Shown piece by piece: positions 19,624 to 28,197 of a DNA stretch of 64,000 nt. Position numbers and translations under genes: made by a program. The stretch comes from Stenotrophomonas sp. SAU14A_NAIMI4_8 (GTDB taxonomy: Bacteria > Pseudomonadota > Gammaproteobacteria > Xanthomonadales > Xanthomonadaceae), in contig NZ_CP025999.1 in assembly GCF_003086695.1 (NCBI RefSeq), positions 856,820-920,819 of the forward strand, in the 5' to 3' direction. The notes under the pieces were generated by a model. That model saw only the letters and a list, made by a program, of their open reading frames with translations. It had not been told where the DNA came from and did no database searches. Positions within the stretch are counted from its first letter, which is position 1. Each line of letters begins with the position of its first letter.

Positions 19624-20310
19624 ATGTTGGGAATTGGCCAGGGCATCCTCGGCATCGGGGCCTTCAAGCAGCGTCTTCCGCGGGCGGAGGAGGCGCTGCC
19701 GGGGCGCGACCAGCCGTTGCCGCTGCACAGCAACCAGCACTTCGTGAACAGCCACCCGCTGAAGGACCGCTTCGCCGGCCTGCAGCAGATCCGTTTCGCG
19801 CTGGGCTGTTTCTGGGGCGCCGAGCGCAAGTTCTGGAGCGAGCCGGGCGTGTACAGCACCTCGGTGGGCTATGCCGGTGGCATCACCCCGAACCCGACCT
19901 ACGAAGAGGTCTGTTCGGGTCTTACCGGCCACACCGAAGTGGTGCAGGTGGTGTTCGATCCGGCGGTGGTCAGCCTGGAGCGGCTGCTGCAGCTGTTCTG
20001 GGAAAGCCATGACCCGACCCAGGGCATGCGCCAGGGCAACGACACCGGCACCCAGTACCGTTCGGCCATCCACGCCACGAGCGAGGCGCAGTACGCCGCC
20101 GCGCTGGCCAGCCGCGAGGCCTACCAGGCACAGCTGGATGCGGCCGGTTACGGGCCGATCACCACCGAGATCGTGTACCCGGCACCGGCGTACTACTACG
20201 CCGAGGATTACCACCAGCAGTACCTGGCGAAGAACCCGAACGGCTACTGCGGCATTGGCGGCACCGGCGTGAGCTGCCCGATCGGGCTGGATGTGGAGGC
20301 GCCGCGCTGA
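19624..20310 (+). CDS. msrA: Peptide methionine sulfoxide reductase A
   Basis: Reduces the S-epimer of methionine sulfoxide in proteins. The 228-residue product has the catalytic cysteine in [15 protein letters not shown] (about residue 63). It also has [28 protein letters not shown], the [22 protein letters not shown] block and a C-terminal resolving-cysteine region [14 protein letters not shown]. The roughly 45-residue N-terminal extension matches the long E. coli-type MsrA. It is the last gene before a 590-bp gene-free stretch. Confidence 0.95.
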   Translation: MLGIGQGILGIGAFKQRLPRAEEALPGRDQPLPLHSNQHFVNSHPLKDRFAGLQQIRFALGCFWGAERKFWSEPGVYSTSVGYAGGITPNPTYEEVCSGLTGHTEVVQVVFDPAVVSLERLLQLFWESHDPTQGMRQGNDTGTQYRSAIHATSEAQYAAALASREAYQAQLDAAGYGPITTEIVYPAPAYYYAEDYHQQYLAKNPNGYCGIGGTGVSCPIGLDVEAPR

Positions 20311-20388
20311 CGCGCGGAGGTCCGCCTGCGGCGGGCAATATCAACATCAACATCAACATCCAAACCGGCTCTGGGTTTTGATCGGTTT

Positions 20389-20492
20389 GGCAGGGCGGGC
20401 ACAGATGGCGGGACACGCCGTAAACCCGTCCATGGGGGCTCGGCCACGGCATCCATGCCGTGGACGGTCCCGCCATCTGCGCCCGCCCTGCC
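20389..20492. repeat. Copy A of a 62-nt double-hairpin element inside 21-nt inverted arms
   Basis: Core 20410-20471 starts GGGACACGCCG and ends GGTCCC, with a strong inner hairpin CCACGGCATCCATGCCGTGG near 20452-20463. It is enclosed by flanks 20389-20409 and 20472-20492 that are reverse complements with one mismatch. A second copy, in the opposite orientation, lies at 20713-20808. Just upstream (20337-20361) is a short ATCAAC hexamer run. The element is probably non-coding; it could fold as RNA or as a DNA cruciform. Confidence 0.75.
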
Positions 20493-20550
20493 TTCGATCA
20501 TTTCCCGGTGACGGTGGGTAAGAACAGTGGGTTGGTGACGAGCTGATGGA

Positions 20551-20590
20551 AAAGAAAAAGGACGCGGCCTTCGCCGCGTCCTTTTTCTTT
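20551..20590. terminator. Bidirectional rho-independent terminator
   Basis: A stem with arms GGACGCGGC and GCCGCGTCC around a TTC loop is bordered by A-rich sequence (AAAGAAAAA) on the left and TTTTTCTTT on the right. It can therefore end transcripts from both sides, here msrA (+) and tal (-), though both genes end more than 240 bp away. Confidence 0.85.
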
Positions 20591-20607
20591 GGTTCTGCAT
20601 TGCTCTT

Positions 20608-20630
20608 GTAAAGCCGAGCCATGCTCGGCT
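20608..20630 (+). repeat. SMAG-like palindrome with GTAA head
   Basis: A 23-nt palindrome with head GTAA and core AGCCGAGCCATGCTCGGCT, a variant subfamily of the GTAG repeats. It follows the bidirectional terminator and has no partner copy nearby. Confidence 0.7.
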
Positions 20631-20712
20631 GCGAGCAAGCGAAGCGCGCGACCCGCTGTTGCTCTTCCCTCTTTCTTCCGTGGCGGGCGGCCACCGGAAA
20701 CTGTCAAAGGGC

Positions 20713-20808
20713 GGGCGGGTTGGGTTCGCGGGACCGCAGGCGCCATGGATGGCGCCTACGAGCCTACACGGATGTACTTGCGGCGTGTCCCGCGAACCCA
20801 ACCCGCCC
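20713..20808. repeat. Copy B of the 62-nt double-hairpin element inside 17-nt inverted arms
   Basis: Core 20730-20791 is the same 62-nt element as at 20410-20471 in inverse orientation. Read on the minus strand it begins GGGACACGCCGCAA, keeps TCC, GGCTCG and CATCCATG at the same positions, and ends GCGGTCCC. The outer arms (20713-20729 and 20792-20808, GGGCGGGTTGGGTTCGC and its complement) are perfect inverted repeats but unrelated in sequence to the arms of copy A. Confidence 0.75.
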
Positions 20809-20837
20809 GACCCAGCGCGGCTGTTGTCCCAGAGGTC

Positions 20838-20859
20838 AGTCGAGCAAGCTCGACTCTAC
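20838..20859 (-). repeat. SMAG palindrome downstream of tal
   Basis: An inverted GTAG element with core GTCGAGCAAGCTCGAC and tail CTAC, 44 bp beyond the tal stop. It may serve as a 3' end-stabilising hairpin for tal. The rest of 20311-20903 holds no supported gene. Confidence 0.85.
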
Positions 20860-20903
20860 CGAGCCGAACAGCCCGCCACGAGGGGCTCAGCCGTTGGCTG
20901 GAA

Positions 20904-21860
20904 TCACAGTTCCGAGCGGATGCGCTCGCGCAGCGCCTGCAGGTCTTTGGCGAAGGCGTCGATACCGGTGGCCAGCTTCTCGGTCGCCATCGGATCAGCC
21001 GCCAGGTCGGCCGCGAACTTCGCCGCGTCGATCGGGGTCACCGCCACGCCGTCGGCCGCACCGGCCACCAGCTTGCGCGGCAGCTCGCCGTGGTCGGCGT
21101 CAAGCTTTTCCAGCAGGTCCGGCGAAATGGTCAGGCGGTCGCAGCCGGCCAGCGCTTCGATCTGTGCGGTGGAACGGAACGAGGCGCCCATCACCACCGT
21201 CGGCGAACCACGGCGCTTGAACTCGGCGTACACGCCGCGCACGAACTTCACGCCCGGGTCTTCGTCGATGTTGGCCGGGGTCTGGCCGTTGGCCACGTAC
21301 CAGTCCAGGATGCGGCCCACGAACGGCGAGATCAGGAACGCGCCGGCCTCGCTGCAGGCCAGCGCCTGGGTCGGGTTGAAGATCAGGGTCAGGTTGCAGT
21401 CGATGCCTTCGGTCTGCAGGATGCGCGCCGCTTCCACGCCTTCCCAGGTGGCGGCGATCTTGATCAGGATCTTTTCGCGCGGCACGCCGGCGTCGGCGTA
21501 CATCTGGATGAACTGGCGGGCCTTGGCCACCGTCGCAGCGGTGTCGTGGGCCTGGTCGGCGTCCACTTCGGTGGACACGCGGCCCGGCACCAGCGTGCTC
21601 AGCAGGGCGCCCACGCCGATGGTCAGGCGGTCGGCCACGGCATGCACCACGGCTTCGCGGTCGCCGCTCTGCTGGCGGCCCCAGGCCAGTTCGCGCTCGA
21701 TCAGTTCGGCATAGACCGGCAGGTCCAGTGCCTTCTTCACCAGGGTCGGGTTGGTGGTGCAATCCACCGGCTGCAGGCGCTTGATCGCGTCGTAGTCACC
21801 GGTATCGGCAACGACCACCGACAGTTCGCGCAGCTGGGACAGTTTGGACGTGTTGCTCAT
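20904..21860 (-). CDS. tal: Transaldolase
   Basis: Transfers a dihydroxyacetone unit between sugar phosphates in the non-oxidative pentose phosphate pathway. The 318-residue product is of the E. coli TalB class, with [13 protein letters not shown], the Schiff-base lysine Lys134 in [48 protein letters not shown] and VMGASFRS. It lies 50 bp downstream of rnk, in the same direction, possibly on the same transcript. Confidence 0.97.
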   Translation of the reverse strand: MSNTSKLSQLRELSVVVADTGDYDAIKRLQPVDCTTNPTLVKKALDLPVYAELIERELAWGRQQSGDREAVVHAVADRLTIGVGALLSTLVPGRVSTEVDADQAHDTAATVAKARQFIQMYADAGVPREKILIKIAATWEGVEAARILQTEGIDCNLTLIFNPTQALACSEAGAFLISPFVGRILDWYVANGQTPANIDEDPGVKFVRGVYAEFKRRGSPTVVMGASFRSTAQIEALAGCDRLTISPDLLEKLDADHGELPRKLVAGAADGVAVTPIDAAKFAADLAADPMATEKLATGIDAFAKDLQALRERIRSEL

Positions 21861-21910
21861 TACGGCTCCTGGTGCAGGGAAATCGGATCGCGCGCGGTGC
21901 GCAGCGGGTT

Positions 21911-22315
21911 TCAGGGGCGGTCGTTGTGGACCGCGGTCACGCGCAGCCGCAGCTTGCGGCCGCCGGGGGCGTTCCAGTCGATGCTCTGGCCAACGGCCAG
22001 GCCCAGCAGGGCGCTGCCCACCGGGGCCAGCACGGACACCTTGCCCTCGTCGACATTAGCTTCGCGGGGGAAGACCAGGGTCAGCACGTGTTGCTCGCCG
22101 GACACCTCATCTTCGCACTCCACGCGCGAATGCATCATCACGATGCCTTCGGGAATCTGATCCGGCGCCAGCACGGTGGCCCGGTTGAGTTCCTGGGAAA
22201 GCGCGAGCGCGGCAGGCGTCTGGCTCAGCGCGGGGGAATCGAGCATGGCCTCCAGGCGGTCCATGTCGAAGCTGGAAACGGTGATCGACGGCGGCAGGCC
22301 GCTGGCGGTGTTCAT
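21911..22315 (-). CDS. rnk: Nucleoside diphosphate kinase regulator Rnk (GreA-fold)
   Basis: A 134-residue protein of the GreA/Rnk group, which binds RNA polymerase through a C-terminal FKBP-like domain. The matching blocks are the short N-terminal coiled coil ([12 protein letters not shown]...[11 protein letters not shown]), the [12 protein letters not shown] segment and [27 protein letters not shown]. Length agrees with E. coli Rnk (136). ATG 22315 is used because a longer in-frame reading upstream runs into oxyR's terminator and 3' end. Confidence 0.88.
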   Translation of the reverse strand: MNTASGLPPSITVSSFDMDRLEAMLDSPALSQTPAALALSQELNRATVLAPDQIPEGIVMMHSRVECEDEVSGEQHVLTLVFPREANVDEGKVSVLAPVGSALLGLAVGQSIDWNAPGGRKLRLRVTAVHNDRP

Positions 22316-22343
22316 GGTGGTGCTCCTTGGTTGAAAGCCATGC

Positions 22344-22368
22344 AAAAGGCGGCGCTTCGAGCGCCGCC
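22344..22368 (-). terminator. Terminator after oxyR
   Basis: On the minus strand the arms GGCGGCGC and GCGCCGCC enclose TCGAA and are followed by TTTTGC. It lies about 70 bp past the oxyR stop and 29 bp before rnk. Confidence 0.75.
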
Positions 22369-22437
22369 TGGGACTATTGTGGGGACAAATGTGGCCGGAA
22401 TCGACTCCCGGCCGTGCCGCGGCAGGTTCGACGGGGT

Positions 22438-23403
22438 TCAGCCGTTCAGCAGCGGCTGCGCCACCACCGGCGCTTCGCCGGCCGGCACGCCCTGGTCGTC
22501 CAGGGTGAACAGCGCCTGCGGCAGCTGTTTGAACTGTTCGGCCAGGTCCATCAGGAAGCCATGCATGGCCGAGCTGCGCCGCCAGATCATGGCGATGCGG
22601 CGGCTGGGCCGGCCTTCGCCGACGAAATCGATCAGGCGGATGTTGCTCGAGCGCGGTACCGGCGGCTGCACCGACAGGCTGGGCAGCAGGGTGATGCCCA
22701 CGTCGGCGGCGACCATCTGCCGCAGGGTTTCCAGGCTGGTGGCGCGGAATTCGGATTTCTCGTTGGCGCCGAACAGGCGGCACACTTCCAGTGCCTGGTC
22801 GCGCAGGCAATGGCCGTCTTCCAGCAGCAGCAGCTTCTGCGTGGCCAGCTCCTGCACATCCATGTGTTCGCGCCGGGCCAGCGGATGGCGGCCGGAAACG
22901 GCCAGCAGGAACGGCTCTTCAAACAGGAATTCGGCATGCAGCTGGTCGTCCACCACCGGCAGTGCCAGCAGCGCCGCGTCCAGCCTGCCATCGCGCAGGC
23001 GCTCCAGCAGCACGTCGCTCTTTTCTTCCACCAGCAGCAGTTCCAGCTCCGGGAAGCGGCTGCGGATGCGCGGAATGACGTGCGGCAGCAGGTACGGCCC
23101 CAGGGTGGGGAAGATGCCCAGGCGCACGGTGCCGGCTTCCGGGTCGCGGTTGCGCCGCGCCGCTTCCTTCAACTGCTCCACTTCGGACACGATCACCCGC
23201 GCCCGCGCGGCCGCTTCCTGGCCGGCAGGGGTCAGCATCACCTTGCGCGGCGCACGTTCCACCAGCGGCAGCCCCAGTTCTTCCTCCAGCTTGCGGATCT
23301 GGGTGGACAGCGTGGGCTGGCTGACGAAACAGGAGGCGGCGGCCCGGCCGAAATGCTTGTGATCGGCCAGGGCCACCAGGTACTTCAGATCGCGTAGGTT
23401 CAT
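22438..23403 (-). CDS. oxyR: Peroxide-sensing regulator OxyR
   Basis: A 321-residue LysR-type regulator. The N-terminal helix-turn-helix is MNLRDLKYLVALADHKHFGRAAASCFVSQPTLS. The redox pair is present at the E. coli positions: Cys199 in DGHCLRDQ and Cys208 in ALEVCRLF. Oxidation of this pair switches on peroxide-defence genes. It is 88 bp downstream of ahpF, the ahpC-ahpF-oxyR order known from xanthomonads. The C-terminal 20 residues (after ALFTLDDQ) are a variable extension. Confidence 0.97.
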   Translation of the reverse strand: MNLRDLKYLVALADHKHFGRAAASCFVSQPTLSTQIRKLEEELGLPLVERAPRKVMLTPAGQEAAARARVIVSEVEQLKEAARRNRDPEAGTVRLGIFPTLGPYLLPHVIPRIRSRFPELELLLVEEKSDVLLERLRDGRLDAALLALPVVDDQLHAEFLFEEPFLLAVSGRHPLARREHMDVQELATQKLLLLEDGHCLRDQALEVCRLFGANEKSEFRATSLETLRQMVAADVGITLLPSLSVQPPVPRSSNIRLIDFVGEGRPSRRIAMIWRRSSAMHGFLMDLAEQFKQLPQALFTLDDQGVPAGEAPVVAQPLLNG

Positions 23404-23490
23404 CCTTCAGACCCCAGGGAAAACGGACCGGCGGTCGGCATGGTCGACCCAGCAGGCTAACGATGTTCCCGGTGGGCTGGGAACGGTGGA

Positions 23491-25083
23491 TCAGGCCGCT
23501 TCGGCCACCGCACCACTGCCGGTGCTCACCGACGTGCGGATCAGGTGGTCGAAGGCGCTGAGAGCCGCAGTGGAACCGGCGCCCATGGCGATGATGATCT
23601 GCTTGTAGGGTACCGTGGTGCAATCACCGGCGGCGAACACGCCCGGCACGTTGGTCTGGCCACGGTCGTCGATCACGATCTCGCCGCGCGGCGACAGCGC
23701 CACGCTGTCCTTCAGCCATTCGGTGTTGGGCAGCAGGCCGATCTGCACGAAGATGCCTTCCAGCTCGACGCGGTGGGAATCGCCGCCCGCGCGGTCCTTG
23801 TAGACCAGGCCGGTCACCTTGCTCCCATCGCCCAGCACTTCGGTGGTCTGCGCGCTGGTCAGCACGGTCACGTTGCCCAGGCTGCGCAGCTTCTTCTGCA
23901 GCACTTCGTCGGCACGCAGGCTGGAATCGAACTCCAGCAGCGTCACATGCGACACGATGCCGGCCAGATCGATGGCCGCTTCCACGCCGGAATTGCCGCC
24001 GCCGATCACCGCCACGCGCTTGCCCTTGAACAGCGGGCCATCGCAGTGCGGGCAGTAGGCCACGCCCTTGTTGCGGTACTGGTCTTCGCCCGGCACGTTC
24101 ATCTGCCGCCAGCGCGCGCCGGTGGACAGGATGACCGAACGCGACTTCAGTACTGCGCCATTTTCCAGCTGCACCTGCACCAGGCCGTCTTCACCGGCCG
24201 GCACCAGCGCGCTGGCGCGCTGCAGGTTCATGATGTCCACTTCGTACTCGCGCACGTGCTGTTCCAGCGCCGTGGCCAGCTTCGGGCCTTCGGTTTCCTT
24301 CACCGAAATGAAGTTCTCGATGGCCATGGTGTCCAGCACCTGGCCACCGAAACGCTCGGCGGCGATGCCGGTACGGATGCCCTTGCGCGCGGCATAGATG
24401 GCCGCTGCGGCACCGGCCGGGCCACCGCCCACCACCAGTACGTCGAAGGCGTCCTTGGCGGCGATCTTCTCGGCATCGCGCTTGCCGGCGTTGGTGTCCA
24501 GCTTGGCCACGATCTGCTCCAGGGTCATGCGGCCCTGGTCGAACACTTCACCGTTGAGGTAGACGGTGGGCACGGACATGATCTCGCGCTTTTCCACTTC
24601 TTCCTGGAACAGCGCGCCGTCGATGGCCACGTGCTGGATGCGCGGGTTCAGCACCGCAGCCAGGTTCAGCGCCTGCACCACGTCCGGGCAGTTCTGGCAG
24701 GACAGCGAGAAGTAGGTTTCGAACTTGTATTCGCCTTCCAGGTTCTGCACCTGCTCGATCAGCTCGGCGGTGGCCTTGGACGGATGGCCGCCCACCTGCA
24801 GCAGGGCCAGCACCAGCGAGGTGAACTCGTGGCCCATCGGCAGGCCGGCAAAGGTCAGGTGGATGTCCTGGCCCGGGGTGCCCAGGTCGAACGAGGGCAC
24901 GCGGCCCTGGCCGTCGCGCAGCACCTGCAGCGAAATCTTGTCCGACAGGCTTTCCAGGGTCTGCAGCAGTTCCAGCATTTCCTGCGACTTGGCGCCATCG
25001 TCGGCGCGCGCGGTGATCTGGATCGGGCGGGTCACGCGTTCCAGATAGGTCTTCAGCTGCGACTGCAGGTTGGCGTCCAACAT
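23491..25083 (-). CDS. ahpF: Alkyl hydroperoxide reductase subunit F
   Basis: Passes electrons from NADH through FAD to AhpC. In the 530-residue product the tandem thioredoxin-like N-terminal domain ends with the disulfide [10 protein letters not shown] near residues 128-132. The thioredoxin reductase-like part begins at [22 protein letters not shown], and its redox motif [10 protein letters not shown] and [15 protein letters not shown] follow. It ends with the FAD-binding [23 protein letters not shown]. It lies 222 bp downstream of ahpC, with a long inverted repeat between the two. Confidence 0.97.
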   Translation of the reverse strand: MLDANLQSQLKTYLERVTRPIQITARADDGAKSQEMLELLQTLESLSDKISLQVLRDGQGRVPSFDLGTPGQDIHLTFAGLPMGHEFTSLVLALLQVGGHPSKATAELIEQVQNLEGEYKFETYFSLSCQNCPDVVQALNLAAVLNPRIQHVAIDGALFQEEVEKREIMSVPTVYLNGEVFDQGRMTLEQIVAKLDTNAGKRDAEKIAAKDAFDVLVVGGGPAGAAAAIYAARKGIRTGIAAERFGGQVLDTMAIENFISVKETEGPKLATALEQHVREYEVDIMNLQRASALVPAGEDGLVQVQLENGAVLKSRSVILSTGARWRQMNVPGEDQYRNKGVAYCPHCDGPLFKGKRVAVIGGGNSGVEAAIDLAGIVSHVTLLEFDSSLRADEVLQKKLRSLGNVTVLTSAQTTEVLGDGSKVTGLVYKDRAGGDSHRVELEGIFVQIGLLPNTEWLKDSVALSPRGEIVIDDRGQTNVPGVFAAGDCTTVPYKQIIIAMGAGSTAALSAFDHLIRTSVSTGSGAVAEAA

Positions 25084-25154
25084 GGTTCTCTCCTGGTTTC
25101 AGGCAAAGCGTGGGCGTGGCACCGCTGTAGAAGGTAGCGGACCAGCAGGGGGTA

Positions 25155-25233
25155 GGGGTGAACCCAAGACAGCGACCGTGGAAGGGGCTGGCTGGCCAAG
25201 GCTGGCGTGCGTTGGCTGTCTTGGGTTCACCCC
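25155..25233. repeat. Long inverted repeat between ahpC and ahpF
   Basis: Perfect 19-nt arms, GGGGTGAACCCAAGACAGC at 25155-25173 and its complement at 25215-25233, surround 41 nt of GC-rich sequence. As RNA this would be a very stable stem after ahpC. It could act as a partial terminator or a stabiliser that keeps ahpC message above ahpF message. The arms are unrelated to those of the elements near 20.4-20.8 kb, though the layout is similar. Confidence 0.8.
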
Positions 25234-25305
25234 CACGCCGGCGTGGGGCCGGCACGGGGATGAGGGGCGCGCGCTGGCGTGGGGCCAGCGCAGGCCGGTA
25301 GCGCT

Positions 25306-25869
25306 TTAGATCTTGCCGACCAGGTCCAGCGACGGGGTCAGGGTCTTCTCGCCTTCCTTCCACTTGGCCGGGCAGACCTGGTTCGGGTTGGCGGCGGTGA
25401 ACTGGGCGGCCTTCAGCTTGCGCAGGGTCTCGGCCACGTCACGGGCGATCTCGTTGGAGTGGATCTCCTGGGTCTTGATCACGCCTTCCGGGTTGATGAT
25501 GAAGGTGCCACGCAGCGCGAGGCCTTCTTCTTCAATGTGCACGCCGAAGGCGCGGGTCAGCTTGTGGGTCGGGTCGCCCACCAGCGGGAACTGGGCCTTG
25601 CCCACGGCCGGCGAGGTTTCGTGCCAGACCTTGTGCGAGAAGTGGGTATCGGTGGTGACGATGTAGACCTCGGCGCCGGCCTTCTTGAATTCGGCGTAAT
25701 GGTCAGCTGCGTCTTCGATCTCGGTCGGGCAGTTGAAGGTGAAGGCGGCCGGCATGAAGATCAGGACGGACCACTGGCCCTTCAGGCTGTTGTCGGAAAC
25801 CTTGATGAACTCGCCGTTGTGGTAGGCATTGGCTTCGAACGACTGGATCGGAGTGTTGATCAGGGACAT
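25306..25869 (-). CDS. ahpC: Alkyl hydroperoxide reductase subunit C (2-Cys peroxiredoxin)
   Basis: Reduces hydrogen peroxide and organic peroxides, and is itself reduced by AhpF. The 187-residue product has the peroxidatic Cys47 in AAFTFNCPTEIED and the resolving Cys166 in NQVCPAKWKEG, exactly the layout of E. coli AhpC. The ribosome-binding site is AGAGGA. It is first in the ahpC-ahpF-oxyR unit and is preceded by an AT-rich region with OxyR-like half-sites. Confidence 0.97.
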   Translation of the reverse strand: MSLINTPIQSFEANAYHNGEFIKVSDNSLKGQWSVLIFMPAAFTFNCPTEIEDAADHYAEFKKAGAEVYIVTTDTHFSHKVWHETSPAVGKAQFPLVGDPTHKLTRAFGVHIEEEGLALRGTFIINPEGVIKTQEIHSNEIARDVAETLRKLKAAQFTAANPNQVCPAKWKEGEKTLTPSLDLVGKI

Positions 25870-25907
25870 CGTTTTTCCTCTGGGTGAAGGGGAGTGGGTG
25901 AATCGAC

Positions 25908-25985
25908 AGGAGCTAGGTTACCGATTCCGAATCGATAAGAACAATGCATTGATTTCATCTATTTAATAGATGCCATCTATTGCAA
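25908..25985 (-). promoter_or_regulatory. ahpC promoter with OxyR-like site
   Basis: On the minus strand TTGTTC (25939-25944) and TAACCT (25915-25920), 18 nt apart, form a plausible -35/-10 pair about 45-50 bp before the ahpC start. Directly upstream of the -35, the perfect palindrome ATAGATGCCATCTAT (25966-25980) and a nearby CTAT half-site (25959-25962) resemble OxyR ATAG/CTAT half-sites. Spacing departs from the E. coli consensus, so the site is inferred from motif, position and gene context. Confidence 0.6.
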
Positions 25986-26123
25986 TTCAATGGGTAGCTT
26001 GCTGATTGGACGCTGACGTTCCTGCAACTATCTGTATGGAAAGGAAAATTTACTGAACCGGCGGCGTAGTGCTGATAGCCCGCCCTTATCCCATTCCCGC
26101 CAACCTGAACGAACCCCGCTTTT

Positions 26124-26194
26124 GTAGAGTCGAGCTTGCTCGACTGCTTTTGCTCGACCGCTTTGCCGAAGCAGTCGAGCAAGCTCGACTCTAC
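26124..26194. repeat. SMAG inverted dimer forming a 26-bp perfect stem before prmC
   Basis: Two GTAG elements (26124-26145 and 26173-26194, core GTCGAGCTTGCTCGAC) face each other. Pairing extends inward, so the arms 26124-26149 and 26169-26194 are perfectly complementary around a 19-nt loop. The right arm ends 9 bp before the prmC start codon. The rest of 25985-26123 is moderately AT-rich and may hold the prmC promoter; I see no clear boxes. Confidence 0.9.
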
Positions 26195-26203
26195 AATTGC
26201 GGC

Positions 26204-27061
26204 ATGTCCTTTGAATCCGAATCCTCGCTGCGCCAGGTCGTGGCCGCGGCCAGCGCCCGCCTTGGCGGCCTCGACGCCCGCCACGAGGCCGAACTGCTGC
26301 TGCTGCACGTGCTGGAGCGCCCGCGCAGCTGGCTGTTCGCCCACGCCACCGATCCGCTGCCGGAAGCTGAACAGGCCGCCTTCGAGGCGCTGCTGGCCCG
26401 CCGCATGGCTGGCGAGCCGGTGGCCTACCTGACCGGCCGCCGTGGCTTCTGGACCCTGGATCTGGACGTCGACGCCGCTACCCTGATCCCGCGACCGGAA
26501 ACCGAGCTGCTGGTGGAGCTGGCGCTGGAGCGCCTGCCGCTGGACCGCGCCCTGCAGGTGGCCGACCTCGGCACCGGCAGCGGTGCGATCGCCCTGGCCC
26601 TGGCCAGCGAGCGCCCGCAGGCGCAGGTGCTGGCCACCGATGCCAGCCCCGCTGCGCTGGCCGTCGCCGCGCGCAATGCCACGCGCCATGAACTGCGCAA
26701 CGTGCGCTTCGCCGAAGGTGGGCAGGACTGGTATGCGCCGCTGCGGGGCGCGCGCTTCGACCTGATCGCCAGCAATCCGCCCTATATCGCCAGTGACGAT
26801 CCGCACCTGCAGCAGGGCGACCTGCGCTTCGAACCGGCCACGGCACTGGCGTCGGGTGTGGATGGCCTGGACGACATCCGCGCCATTGCCGAAGGGGCCT
26901 GCGCGCACCTGCAGCCCGGTGGCTGGCTGCTGGTTGAACACGGCTGGGACCAGGGCGCGGCGATCCGCGCGCTGTTCGACGCCGCGGGCCTGGCCGAGGT
27001 AAGCACCGCGCAGGACCTTGAACAGCGCGACCGGGTCACCCTGGGGCGGCGACCGGCCTAG
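26204..27061 (+). CDS. prmC: Release-factor glutamine methyltransferase
   Basis: Methylates the GGQ glutamine of RF1/RF2 using SAM (RF1 is prfA at 52420). The 285-residue product has the N-terminal helical domain, the [30 protein letters not shown] block, the SAM motif [16 protein letters not shown] and the catalytic [11 protein letters not shown] 26204 gives the usual N-terminus but has no visible Shine-Dalgarno, because the preceding bases are the end of a SMAG dimer. The frame also stays open back to 26069 through that dimer. Confidence 0.94.
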   Translation: MSFESESSLRQVVAAASARLGGLDARHEAELLLLHVLERPRSWLFAHATDPLPEAEQAAFEALLARRMAGEPVAYLTGRRGFWTLDLDVDAATLIPRPETELLVELALERLPLDRALQVADLGTGSGAIALALASERPQAQVLATDASPAALAVAARNATRHELRNVRFAEGGQDWYAPLRGARFDLIASNPPYIASDDPHLQQGDLRFEPATALASGVDGLDDIRAIAEGACAHLQPGGWLLVEHGWDQGAAIRALFDAAGLAEVSTAQDLEQRDRVTLGRRPA

Positions 27062-27110
27062 AATGGGGGTTCTCCTGCCAGCGGCAGGGCACCACCACGG
27101 AGCTGCAAGC

Positions 27111-28052
27111 ATGCGTACGCTGTACCCCGCCATCACCCCCTACGACGTCGGCACCCTGAAGGTCGACGACCGCCACACGCTGTACTTCGAACAGTGCGGC
27201 AACCCGGACGGCAAGCCGGTGGTGATGCTGCACGGTGGCCCGGGTGGCGGCTGCAGCGACAAGATGCGCCAGTTCCACGACCCGGCCAAGTACCGCATCA
27301 TCCTGTTCGACCAGCGCGGCGCTGGCCGTTCCACCCCGCACGCGGACCTGGTCGACAACACCACCTGGGATCTGGTGGCTGATATCGAAAAGCTGCGCGA
27401 GCACCTGAAGGTGGATCGCTGGCAGGTGTTCGGCGGCAGCTGGGGGTCGACCCTGGCGCTGGCCTATGCCGAAACCCACCCGCAGCGGGTGACCGAACTG
27501 GTGCTGCGCGGCATCTTCATGCTGCGCCGCTGGGAACTGGAATGGTTCTACCAGGAAGGCGCCAACCGCCTGTTCCCCGATGCCTGGGAGCACTACCTGA
27601 AGCCGATTCCGGCGGTCGAGCGCCATGACCTGATCTCGGCGTTCCATCGCCGCCTGACCAGCGAAGACGAAACCACCCGGCTGGAAGCGGCCAAGGCGTG
27701 GGCGGTGTGGGAAGGCGCGACCAGCTTCCTGCACGTGGACGACGACTTCATCAACAGCCACGAAGATCCGCACTTCGCCCTGGCGTTCGCCCGCATCGAG
27801 AACCACTACTTCGTCAACGGCGGCTTCTTCGAGGTGGAAGACCAGCTGCTGCGCGACGCGCACCGCATTGCCGATATTCCCGGCGTGATCGTGCACGGCC
27901 GCTACGACGTGGTCTGCCCGCTGGCCAATGCCTGGGACCTGACCAAGGTGTGGCCGAAGGCGAAGCTGGAAATCACCCCGGCGTCGGGTCATTCGGCGTT
28001 CGAAGCCGAAAACGTGGACGCGTTGGTGCGCGCCACCGACAGCTTCGCGTAA
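27111..28052 (+). CDS. pip: Proline iminopeptidase
   Basis: Removes N-terminal proline from peptides. The 313-residue alpha/beta hydrolase has the oxyanion motif LHGGPGGGC, DQRGAGRSTPH, the nucleophile serine in FGGSWGSTLALAYAETHP, Asp in VHGRYDVVCP and His in PASGHSAFE. Prolyl-aminopeptidase family S33 usually has this length. ATG 27111 follows an ACGGAGC ribosome-binding site; longer in-frame readings start inside prmC. Confidence 0.95.
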   Translation: MRTLYPAITPYDVGTLKVDDRHTLYFEQCGNPDGKPVVMLHGGPGGGCSDKMRQFHDPAKYRIILFDQRGAGRSTPHADLVDNTTWDLVADIEKLREHLKVDRWQVFGGSWGSTLALAYAETHPQRVTELVLRGIFMLRRWELEWFYQEGANRLFPDAWEHYLKPIPAVERHDLISAFHRRLTSEDETTRLEAAKAWAVWEGATSFLHVDDDFINSHEDPHFALAFARIENHYFVNGGFFEVEDQLLRDAHRIADIPGVIVHGRYDVVCPLANAWDLTKVWPKAKLEITPASGHSAFEAENVDALVRATDSFA

Positions 28053-28059
28053 TGCCGAA

Positions 28060-28098
28060 GGGGTCAGATCCCTTTCCCGCGGAAAGGGCGCTGACCCC
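28060..28098. repeat. GGGGTC-type hairpin element after pip
   Basis: A 39-nt hairpin with outer arms GGGGTCAG/CTGACCCC and upper stem CCCTTTCC/GGAAAGGG, 8 bp after the pip stop. It belongs to a second hairpin family seen also at 38015, 41334, 41386 and in the 49.4-49.7 kb array. It probably acts as a 3' end structure for pip. Confidence 0.8.
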
Positions 28099-28108
28099 GT
28101 GCGCAAGC

Positions 28109-28197
28109 ATCCACGCATGGCGTGGATCTACTGTGGGTCGCATCCACGCATGGCGTGGATCTACTGTGGGTCGCATCCACGCATGGCGTGGATCTAC
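28109..28197 (-). repeat. Three SMAG palindromes in a 33-bp period
   Basis: Copies at 28109-28131, 28142-28164 and 28175-28197 share the core ATCCACGCATGGCGTGGAT and end CTAC, that is, GTAG read on the minus strand. The period is 33 bp. The last copy provides the stop codon of the LysR gene (CTA at 28194-28196). Confidence 0.9.
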
